A stretch of 13,110 nucleotides of DNA from Spirochaetaceae bacterium (lineage in GTDB: Bacteria > Spirochaetota > Spirochaetia > SZUA-6 > Fen-1364): assembly GCA_003170115.1 (NCBI GenBank), contig PMZS01000211.1:779-13888 (forward strand). Reading direction: 5' to 3'. Shown here in pieces: positions 6,836-12,816 of this stretch. Position 1 is the first letter of the stretch. Each line of letters begins with the position of its first letter. The notes below the pieces were generated by a model, which had not been told where the DNA came from, searched no databases, and saw nothing but the letters and a program-made list of their open reading frames with translations. The position numbers and the translations under genes were made by a program.

Positions 6836-7906
6836 ATGAAGCGCAAAGGCCTGGGGGAGGCGCGGCGACTCTTTCGGGCCCGCAGGTTCCCGGACGTGAT
6901 CAGGCTGCTCGAGCCCGAGGTATTCCGCTACCGGGAGAACTTCGAGTATTTTCAGCTCCTGGGCTTCTCGTGCCTGCACGCCGGCGATTTCGGCGGCGCC
7001 TTCTCCTACATCAGCCGCGCGTATCAGCTGAAGGACGACGAGCCCAGCGTCATCCTGGGACTTGCCGCGGTCCATTTTCGGCGGGCCGAAAATGAGAGCG
7101 CACTGCAGAGATGGCTCGAAGTCGTCGAGGCACAGCCGTCCAACCCGATCGCCCGCAGGGGCCTGGATCTCCTGCGAAAGGGCATGACGCCCGGGACGCT
7201 GCAGGAGTTCATCGATTCCGGCAGGTTGAAGACCCTTTTCCCGCCCCTGCCGCGGCGGGCGGCCCTCGCTCCGATCCTGATCGCCGGCCTGAGCCTGCTT
7301 ATTCTTGCCGGCCTTGCCTGGATGACCGTTCGGCTTGGCGGTCCGCGTGGCCCCCAGCGGCCGGGGGTTTCGGTTATCGAGATCCCCTCCGATCTCTCCT
7401 CCTTCGTCGATATCGGCACGGATTTCCCTTTTGTTCTTTCAGAGAGGGAGGTACGGCAGACTTTCCGGAAAGCAAAGAACGAGCTTCTCACGTACAGCGA
7501 CAACCTCGCAATCGTTGACATAAACCGGATGCTTCTTTCGAACGCGGCGCCGGCTGTCAAGGAGCGGGCGCGAATGCTCAAGGGCTTTGTCACGCAGGCC
7601 ACGTTCGACACCTTGAAGGACGCCTACCCGTACGCGGCCGTCATGAAACAGCCTGCCCTGTATGATGGAGCATCGGTGGCCTGGAAAGGCAAAGTCGCCA
7701 ACCTGAAGGTGGCAAAGGAATCCATCGCGTTCGATCTTCTTGTCGGCTACGACCAGGAGAAACAGCTCGAGGGGATCGTGCCCGTCACCGTGCCATTCGC
7801 CGCTGACCTGGCGAACGGCGGCGCGGTGGAAGTCCTGGGGCAGGTGGTGATGAACGGCACCGCTCCGACCCTGCTGACCATTTCCCTGCACAGGCTGGCC
7901 CAGTGA
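6836..7906 (+). CDS. Inner-membrane protein with cytoplasmic TPR domain and extracytoplasmic C-terminal domain
   Basis: 356 residues. Residues 1-115 hold TPR-like hairpins (about 5-30, 36-66 and 70-101) and lack a signal peptide. One strong membrane helix spans about 144-165, preceded by Pro-Arg-Arg (139-141), which predicts a cytoplasmic N-terminus and an outside C-terminus by the positive-inside rule. Residues ~175-356 form a mixed alpha/beta domain. The segment at about 285-350 reads as short strands (VAWKGKVANLKV, VEVLGQVVMNG) and could be an OB-like barrel; that is a guess. The gene starts 12 bp after the exported protein and ends 13 bp before dtd. It is of no family I recognise. Its likely role is to connect the cytoplasm with the exported products of the two preceding genes. 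Confidence 0.86.
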   Translation: MKRKGLGEARRLFRARRFPDVIRLLEPEVFRYRENFEYFQLLGFSCLHAGDFGGAFSYISRAYQLKDDEPSVILGLAAVHFRRAENESALQRWLEVVEAQPSNPIARRGLDLLRKGMTPGTLQEFIDSGRLKTLFPPLPRRAALAPILIAGLSLLILAGLAWMTVRLGGPRGPQRPGVSVIEIPSDLSSFVDIGTDFPFVLSEREVRQTFRKAKNELLTYSDNLAIVDINRMLLSNAAPAVKERARMLKGFVTQATFDTLKDAYPYAAVMKQPALYDGASVAWKGKVANLKVAKESIAFDLLVGYDQEKQLEGIVPVTVPFAADLANGGAVEVLGQVVMNGTAPTLLTISLHRLAQ

Positions 7907-7919
7907 TCCGTGAGGAGCC

Positions 7920-8369
7920 ATGCGCGCGGTAGTTCAGCGCATCCGCGACTGCTCGGTCAGGGTGGGCGAACGGCAGACCGGCAGAATTGACAGTGGCGTG
8001 CTCGTGTACCTCGGCGTGGGCCGAAGCGATACCGAGCGGGACGCCCGGTTCCTCTGCGATAAGGTGCTGAACCTTCGGATCTTTCCGGATGAGGCAGGGA
8101 AGATGAACCTCTCCGTCCGCGACATCGGGGGAGGCGTCATGGTCGTCTCCCAGTTCACATTATTCGGCGATGCGCGGGAAGGCAGGCGACCCTCCTACAC
8201 GGAAGCCGCGGATCCAGAGAGGGCGCGCACGCTTTACGAAAAAGCCCTCCAGTTCTTCCTCCAGTCCGGAGTGCCGGTCGCACACGGAGAGTTCCAAGCC
8301 TTGATGGAAGTCTCGTACACGAACATGGGTCCCGTCACGATCCTCCTGGATTCGGAGAAGAGGTTCTGA
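7920..8369 (+). CDS. dtd: D-aminoacyl-tRNA deacylase (DTD)
   Basis: 149 residues, the usual length. DTD hydrolyses D-amino acids (and glycine mischarged on tRNA-Ala) from tRNA, as a cytoplasmic homodimer. The family signatures are all visible: the VVQRI start, NLRIF at 51-55, the SQFTLFGD motif at 77-84 that builds the active site, and NMGPVT at 135-140 containing the Gly137-Pro138 (cis-Pro) motif that rejects L-amino acids. A ribosome site GAGGAG sits at 7912-7917, close to the ATG. It is the fourth gene of the plus-strand operon, 13 bp after the membrane TPR gene. Confidence in the function is very high. Confidence 0.97.
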   Translation: MRAVVQRIRDCSVRVGERQTGRIDSGVLVYLGVGRSDTERDARFLCDKVLNLRIFPDEAGKMNLSVRDIGGGVMVVSQFTLFGDAREGRRPSYTEAADPERARTLYEKALQFFLQSGVPVAHGEFQALMEVSYTNMGPVTILLDSEKRF

Positions 8370-8431
8370 CCCCTTCCGTCCGCGCTTTCCGATCGCTCGT
8401 CTGGCGGTTCTACAAGACGAATGCCCGCGAA

Positions 8432-9172
8432 ATGCCGTGGCGGGTGAACCGCACTCCGTACCGGGTGTTTGTTTCCGAGATCATGCTCCAGCAGACGAGC
8501 GTGGCCCGGGTTCTGCCGCGGTACTCCGCGTTCCTGCGCGCATTCCCGTCATTCCGTCAGCTTGCCGCGGCGGGTATCCAGGAAGTCATCGGTGTGTGGA
8601 AGGGGCTCGGCTACAACCGCCGGGCGCTTGCGCTGCACGAGAGCGCCCGGCGGATCTCAGCGGCCTTTCACGGGCGTCTGCCCCGCACGGTTGAAGAGCT
8701 CGTGAATCTGCCGGGTGTGGGGCATGCGACAGCCTCCGCGGTCATCGTCTATACATTCAACGAACCTCTCGTTTTCATCGAGACAAACATCCGCAGGGTT
8801 TTCATTCACCACTTTTTTCCGGATCAGGAGAATGTTCCTGACGCGCTTATCGAGCCAATGGTTGAAAAAACTCTCGACAGGGAAAACCCCCGCGAGTGGT
8901 ACTACGCCCTCATGGACTACGGCACCGCCCTTTCGGGTGGCACTCGGAATCCAAATCGTCGGAGCAGCGGCTACAGGGTGCAATCGCGATTTGAGGGCTC
9001 CCTGCGGCAATTGAGAGGCAGGATTCTCTCAGTCATGATCGCGAGGAAGAGCGCGTCCCTGGGGCAGATCGAGACGGACCTTGGATCAGACACCCGGCTT
9101 CCGCGGGCTCTGGGGCAGCTGCGGGAGGAGGGGTTTCTGCGTGTCAGCGCAGGCCGCTATTCCTTCAGGTAG
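8432..9172 (+). CDS. MutY-like HhH-GPD DNA glycosylase without Fe-S cluster, Glu at the catalytic Asp position
   Basis: 246 residues from the first canonical ATG. The HhH-GPD fold is clear: MPWR...TPYRVFVSEIMLQQT at 1-22 (Glu16 matches the MutY catalytic Glu), the LGYNRRA helix, the helix-hairpin-helix LPGVG at 93-97, and IETNIRRVFIHHFF at 116-129. MutY has Asp in the position of Glu117. The protein contains no cysteine at all, so the MutY [4Fe-4S] site is absent; NPNRRSSGYRVQSRFEG stands there instead. Residues 190-246 resemble a winged helix rather than the MutY 8-oxoG-sensing domain. As I recall, a family of such short proteins exists and is often misnamed HesB. MutY-like sequence (WRFYKTNARE) continues upstream of the ATG, so the true start is probably earlier, possibly CTG at 8366 overlapping the dtd stop. 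The substrate is uncertain. Confidence 0.85.
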   Translation: MPWRVNRTPYRVFVSEIMLQQTSVARVLPRYSAFLRAFPSFRQLAAAGIQEVIGVWKGLGYNRRALALHESARRISAAFHGRLPRTVEELVNLPGVGHATASAVIVYTFNEPLVFIETNIRRVFIHHFFPDQENVPDALIEPMVEKTLDRENPREWYYALMDYGTALSGGTRNPNRRSSGYRVQSRFEGSLRQLRGRILSVMIARKSASLGQIETDLGSDTRLPRALGQLREEGFLRVSAGRYSFR

Positions 9173-10245
9173 TCGTCCGCGTTGAAATGCGCGAGCAACG
9201 GTGAGAGAGGAAGCTCGCTGTTGAGTCGATGGATGATCTCGGCCGCCATGGCGGTGGAAGAGACCACGCGAACGCAGGGGAGCTTCAGCAGAACCTCCTG
9301 GGTGCACGGAATCGTGTCCGTGACGAGGATCGTGCCGATCAGGTGCTCATCGCACAGCTCTCCAATTCTCTGGAGCGCGGGCGGGGAAAATACGGCGTGA
9401 ACAATGGCGATATTGATGGCCGCCGGGGAGCTCTTCGCAAGCTCGCGGACGAGCTTGCACATCGAGTCGCCGGTGTCGATCATGTCGTCGATGATCCAAA
9501 GGACTTTCCCTTCGATCGGGTCGGAGGTGAGGATACTGATCGATTCCACCGAATTGGCGGTGGAGTAGTCCCTCTGCTTGTGGCTTATGACGATTTTCGT
9601 CCCGAAAGATGCGGCGAAGCGCTTCGCGAGGGCTTCACCCCCGGCATCCACCGAGCAGAACAGCCAGTTGTTGTGCACCTCGGTGTGCAGGTACTGACGA
9701 TTGACCACGAGCTTGTCGCAGAGATATTTCTGCAGCAGAGCCTGGGCAGGGATGTCATCAACGACACAGAGAGCGGGGTCGATGAAGGTCTTTGACTTCT
9801 CAGAATGGAGCTGGAACGTGATGTAGTGATCGATGCCCAGGCTGATGAGGATCTTGAAATGCAGCCACAGGCCGACCGAGTTTCTTCGCGTGAGACGGTC
9901 GGATCTGCCGGGGCTGCAGTACGGCTCGAAGACCGTGATCCTCTGGGCCTGCGCCCTTCGAAGCGCGTCCACGGCGTGGTAGGTCTCCAGCTTGTTTTCT
10001 TCCGACGTGATGCCTTCCGCGTTGCGCGCTCCCCCCGCAAAGAGGAACACGTCGCAGCCTCTGACGGATGTGCCGATCTCCGCTTCCATCTCCCCGTCGG
10101 CAAACCTGAAGACGGAGAGCTCGCCATCGATCTCCTCGGGGAACAACTCCTGGAGGCGGCGGTGATAGGCGCTGAGCGCGGCACTCACCTCACGACGGTA
10201 CGTGGCAAGGGACCGCGTGGAGAAGATCTTGAGCCGGCCGCGCAT
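9157..10245 (-). CDS. prs: Ribose-phosphate pyrophosphokinase (PRPP synthetase)
   Basis: 362 residues, longer than the usual ~315. The enzyme makes PRPP from ribose 5-phosphate and ATP for nucleotide, His and Trp synthesis. Visible signatures are FADGEMEAEIGTSVRGCDVF (48-67, matching the usual FSDGE...SVRGKDVF), the Mg/ATP region EPYCSPGRSDRLTRRNSVG (107-125, usually PYFGYARQDR), HKQRD at 222-226, and the PRPP loop VLWIIDDMIDTGDSM (248-262). VTDTIP at 308-313 matches the family VTNTIP. The catalytic flexible loop sequence differs strongly from class I enzymes, so this is a divergent type, which I associate with spirochaetes. The ATG at 10245 has no visible ribosome site; it lies 9 bp after a possible small ORF that could couple translation. 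The 3' end overlaps the convergent glycosylase gene by 16 bp. Confidence 0.93.
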   Translation of the reverse strand: MRGRLKIFSTRSLATYRREVSAALSAYHRRLQELFPEEIDGELSVFRFADGEMEAEIGTSVRGCDVFLFAGGARNAEGITSEENKLETYHAVDALRRAQAQRITVFEPYCSPGRSDRLTRRNSVGLWLHFKILISLGIDHYITFQLHSEKSKTFIDPALCVVDDIPAQALLQKYLCDKLVVNRQYLHTEVHNNWLFCSVDAGGEALAKRFAASFGTKIVISHKQRDYSTANSVESISILTSDPIEGKVLWIIDDMIDTGDSMCKLVRELAKSSPAAINIAIVHAVFSPPALQRIGELCDEHLIGTILVTDTIPCTQEVLLKLPCVRVVSSTAMAAEIIHRLNSELPLSPLLAHFNADDYLKE

Positions 10246-10254
10246 GGTCGGAAT

Positions 10255-10320
10255 CTACCAGAAAGAGCCTGCCGAGTCCACGAGGCTCACGATGGCGAGG
10301 CTCACGATGGTGAGGCTCAT
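10255..10320 (-). CDS. Possible 21-codon hydrophobic small ORF between the secreted gene and prs
   Basis: The minus strand carries ATG at 10320-10318, overlapping the stop of the upstream gene (TGA 10319-10317) as ATGA, and TAG at 10257-10255. It encodes MSLTIVSLAIVSLVDSAGSFW, two and a half copies of a five-residue S-L-x-I-V unit made by a 15-bp DNA tandem repeat. It ends 9 bp before the prs ATG, which lacks a Shine-Dalgarno site. It could be a translated coupling peptide, or simply a non-coding repeat. Confidence 0.25.
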   Translation of the reverse strand: MSLTIVSLAIVSLVDSAGSFW

Positions 10321-10325
10321 GACGC
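10281..10325. repeat. Short tandem repeat, 15 bp x 3
   Basis: Units 10281-10295 and 10296-10310 are identical (CGAGGCTCACGATGG). The unit at 10311-10325 is degenerate (TGAGGCTCATGACGC) and runs into the 3' end of the upstream minus-strand gene. The unit length is a multiple of three, so copy-number change would keep the small ORF in frame. The repeat fills most of the 71-bp gap before prs. Confidence 0.85.
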
Positions 10326-10988
10326 CGAGGTCAGGGCAGCGGCCGCGGAACGCGCGGCATCCACGATCACCTTGTCACGCGAAAGTCGGGCGATCGCGGC
10401 GCAGTACGGGAAGAAGTCCGAGCGCGCGGCGCGCCGTGCCGCGCTCAGGAAATCCAGTACAAGGGCCGCGTCCTCGGAAGGGATCAACCCGCTGGAGGCA
10501 TCGAGCTCACGGACAACTGAAGCACCCACGTCCATGATTGCATGCATGCCCTGCGGGCCCGGAGCGATGACGGCAAACGCGAGCAGGACACCTTGAAGCT
10601 GGGCGCTCTTCCATTCGTTGATCCTGAAAAGGAGCATCTCCAGGGAACCGGCGTTTGTCGCTGCCCATATCCGGAGCATTGCTTCCCGGGGATTCGCGTC
10701 CAGGACCCCCTGGAGCAGGTAGCGGAGGAGCAGCTCCGTGCTCAAAGCGGTCCGGGCCGCATGCCCTGCTGCCAGCGATTCGATGATTGACCTCACATCC
10801 GCGTCGCCCCGCCGGGCAACTCCCCTGCAAAGCGCGATGTTCACCTCCAGGTCTCCCGCCGCCATGGTCTGAAGGATGATCGGGTCCGCGGAGCGATCGC
10901 TGGAAGCGGCAAAGCCCTCCCAGTCCAGGCCGAAAAGCGGCACCGAGAGCAGAATGAACAGGAGCGTGCTGGCGCTTCTACTGGACAT
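10317..10988 (-). CDS. Exported all-helical protein of unknown family
   Basis: 223 residues from the ATG at 10988. Residues 1-20 form a signal peptide: MSSRS start, hydrophobic STLLFILLSVPLFG, cleavage likely near the Gly before LDWEGF. The rest is almost all helix, with repeating Ala/Leu hairpins (for example ELLLRYLLQGVLDANPREAM and LQGVLLAFAVIAPG) that suggest HEAT- or ARM-like repeats. There is no enzyme motif. A GTG at 11024 would add 12 residues ahead of the signal peptide and is less likely. Only a weak AGAAG lies upstream, so the message may be nearly leaderless. The gene precedes prs by 71 bp on the same strand and is divergent from recA. I do not recognise a family, and its position with prs is not explained. 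Confidence 0.75.
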   Translation of the reverse strand: MSSRSASTLLFILLSVPLFGLDWEGFAASSDRSADPIILQTMAAGDLEVNIALCRGVARRGDADVRSIIESLAAGHAARTALSTELLLRYLLQGVLDANPREAMLRIWAATNAGSLEMLLFRINEWKSAQLQGVLLAFAVIAPGPQGMHAIMDVGASVVRELDASSGLIPSEDAALVLDFLSAARRAARSDFFPYCAAIARLSRDKVIVDAARSAAAALTSAS

Positions 10989-11001
10989 ACATTGACTTCT
11001 G

Positions 11002-11029
11002 GCTATACTTATCGGAATTGTCACGCAAT
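11002..11029. promoter_or_regulatory. Candidate bidirectional promoter and small palindrome between the secreted gene and recA
   Basis: TATACT (11004-11009, plus strand) is a good -10 box for recA; its overlapping complement gives TATAGC (11007-11002) for the minus-strand gene. Neither has a convincing -35 box. Just downstream on the plus side, ATTG-TCACG-CAAT (11017-11029) is a small inverted repeat at the predicted recA transcript start. It could be an operator, but it matches no LexA box that I know. Confidence 0.3.
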
Positions 11030-11084
11030 CGGCAAGTCATTTCGCGCGTAATGAAGGTTGAGAAGGAAGCGAGGCTGAGCAGGA

Positions 11085-12155
11085 ATGGCGAAAAAAGAGG
11101 CTTCGGCACCTGAGAAGAAGTCGGCTGTCCAGGAGGAGAAGGCGCGGGCCCTGGAGGCCGCCCGGCTCCAGATAGAGAAGCAGTTCGGCAAGGGCGCCAT
11201 CATGCGCCTCGGGGCCGGCGGCGCGATCGTTCCCATCGAGGCCATTCCGACGGGGAGCATGAGCCTCGACGTCGCGCTCGGTATCGGCGGGGTGCCGCGC
11301 GGTCGCGTTATCGAGATATTCGGGCCGGAGGGTTCGGGGAAGACCACTCTGACCTGCTCGATCATCGCGCAGGCGCAGAAGCTCGGCGGCGTCGCCGCGT
11401 TCATCGACGCCGAGCATGCGCTCGACCTGGGCTACGCGCGCAAGATCGGCGTCGACGTCGACAACATCCTCATCTCGCAGCCCGACACGGGCGAGCAGGC
11501 GCTCGACATCGCCGAGGTCCTCATCCGGAGCAGTGCGATCGACGTCGTCGTCGTGGACTCGGTGGCCGCGCTCGTTCCCGCCGCCGAGATCGAGGGGGAG
11601 ATGGGAGATTCGCACGTCGGGCTCCAGGCGCGCCTCATGTCGCAGGCGCTCCGCAAGCTCGCCGGCGCCGTGGCGAAGTCGAAGACGTGTCTGATTTTCA
11701 CGAACCAGATTCGCATGAAGATCGGCGTCCTCTACGGGAATCCCGAGACGACGACCGGCGGGAACGCGCTCAAGTTCTACGCCACCGTTCGCCTCGACAT
11801 CAGGCGGACCGGCCAGATCACGGACGGCGACACGGTCATCGGCAACCAGACGCGCGTCAAGGTCGTGAAGAACAAGGTGGCGCCGCCGTTCCGCCAGGCG
11901 GAGTTCGAGATTCTCTTCGGCGAGGGGATTAGCTTCGAGGGAGACCTCATCGAGCTCGGCGTCTCGTCCAACATCATCTCGAAGATGGGGAGCTGGTACT
12001 CCTTCGGCGAGGAGCGGATCGGCCAGGGCAAGGACAACGCGCGGATGTTCCTCAAGGAAAACAAGGACATCCGCAAGAAAATAGAGGAGAGCGTTCGCGC
12101 GCACTACGGACTTCCCATGCCGTCGGCGGGAACGAAGCCCCAAAGTGGCGCGTGA
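11085..12155 (+). CDS. recA: RecA recombinase
   Basis: 356 residues, the normal length. RecA polymerises on single-stranded DNA, drives strand exchange and stimulates LexA self-cleavage. Visible features are Walker A GPEGSGKT at 80-87, the catalytic Glu110 in IDAEHAL, Walker B VVVVDS ending at Asp158, loop L1 around EGEMGDSHVGLQAR (170-183) and the L2 region from TNQIR (206-210) to TTTGGNALKFYA. The N-terminus has a Lys/Glu-rich extension of about 20 residues, and the C-terminus ends in PSAGTKPQSGA without the strongly acidic tail of E. coli RecA. The ATG is preceded closely by AGGA and, 12 bases upstream, by GAGG, a modest ribosome site. The last 11 bases overlap recX, and alaS follows, as in many bacteria. 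Confidence 0.99.
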   Translation: MAKKEASAPEKKSAVQEEKARALEAARLQIEKQFGKGAIMRLGAGGAIVPIEAIPTGSMSLDVALGIGGVPRGRVIEIFGPEGSGKTTLTCSIIAQAQKLGGVAAFIDAEHALDLGYARKIGVDVDNILISQPDTGEQALDIAEVLIRSSAIDVVVVDSVAALVPAAEIEGEMGDSHVGLQARLMSQALRKLAGAVAKSKTCLIFTNQIRMKIGVLYGNPETTTGGNALKFYATVRLDIRRTGQITDGDTVIGNQTRVKVVKNKVAPPFRQAEFEILFGEGISFEGDLIELGVSSNIISKMGSWYSFGEERIGQGKDNARMFLKENKDIRKKIEESVRAHYGLPMPSAGTKPQSGA

Positions 12156-12816
12156 TCCGGAAGAGGCGGTTGAGAGCGTCATCCTCGTGCGCAGGCGCTG
12201 GGGGAAGCTCTACACGATCGCGACATCATCGGGACGGAGCTTCCTCGTGCTCAGGGATTATTCGAGCGAGGAGCTCCTGAGGGACGGCGCGGAGCTCGAC
12301 CGCGAGGCGCTCGAGAGGCTCGCGGGACCCGTGGCCCGGACGGCGGGCCTCGCGCTCGCGTACCGGCTGCTCGCGATGCGCGACAGGACGGAGCATGAGA
12401 TCCGCGGCGCTCTCGGCACAGAAAATATACGGACGCCGGAGGTGGTCGACGACATCATCGACACCCTCCGGCGTCAAGGTTATCTTGACGACCGCCGTCT
12501 CGCGTCCCATTTTGTGCAGTATACGGCGAAGCACCGCCCGAGCGGGCCGCGCCTGATCAGGCGAAAGCTCCGGGAGGCCGGCGTGAGCGACGAAATCATC
12601 GAGGCGGAGGTGCGCGAGGCGCTCCCGCCCGAGCGCGAGCGGGAGGTCGCCGAGGAGCTCGCGCGAAAGAAGCTCAAGGGAGCCAAGACCCGGGAGCAGG
12701 CGGTCCGCCGCATTCACGGGCTTCTCGCCCGCCGGGGCTTCAGCGACCGCACCGTGAATGCGATCTGCTCGGCGATTCTGAGAGGCGTCTTTCCGGGAGA
12801 GCACGATGACGCATGA
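12145..12816 (+). CDS. recX: Regulatory protein RecX
   Basis: 223 residues. RecX binds within RecA filaments and limits their activity. The family pattern of three tandem three-helix repeats is visible: repeat one at about 70-120 with the signature GYLDDRRLA (112-120), repeat two at about 134-165 (GPRLIRRKLREAGVSDEII), and repeat three at about 170-212 with LLARRGFS. Residues 1-60 form a beta-rich N-terminal domain, common in longer RecX proteins. Translation begins with GTG inside the recA coding region, 11 bases before the recA stop ends, so the two are probably coupled; no clear ribosome site is visible. The 3' end overlaps alaS by 11 bp. Confidence 0.96.
   Translation: MARDPEEAVESVILVRRRWGKLYTIATSSGRSFLVLRDYSSEELLRDGAELDREALERLAGPVARTAGLALAYRLLAMRDRTEHEIRGALGTENIRTPEVVDDIIDTLRRQGYLDDRRLASHFVQYTAKHRPSGPRLIRRKLREAGVSDEIIEAEVREALPPEREREVAEELARKKLKGAKTREQAVRRIHGLLARRGFSDRTVNAICSAILRGVFPGEHDDA

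Noticed and set aside
6035..7075. 346-codon minus-strand frame opposite the exported and membrane TPR genes
   Set aside because: It spans the junction of two well-spaced plus-strand genes and shows no motif; it is a shadow frame.
9137..9152. Small hairpin CTGCG-N6-CGCAG near the end of the glycosylase gene, considered as a terminator
   Set aside because: The stem is five pairs and no T-run follows on either strand; it lies inside coding sequence.
10993..11039. Inverted repeat TGACTT...AAGTCA around the recA promoter
   Set aside because: Only six-base arms 35 bp apart with no extension; expected by chance and not convincing as an operator.
11037..12182. 381-codon open frame on the minus strand opposite recA
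   Set aside because: It is an antisense shadow of recA in GC-rich DNA; the sequence is Arg/Leu/Asp-rich without domain features, while the plus strand encodes an unmistakable RecA.
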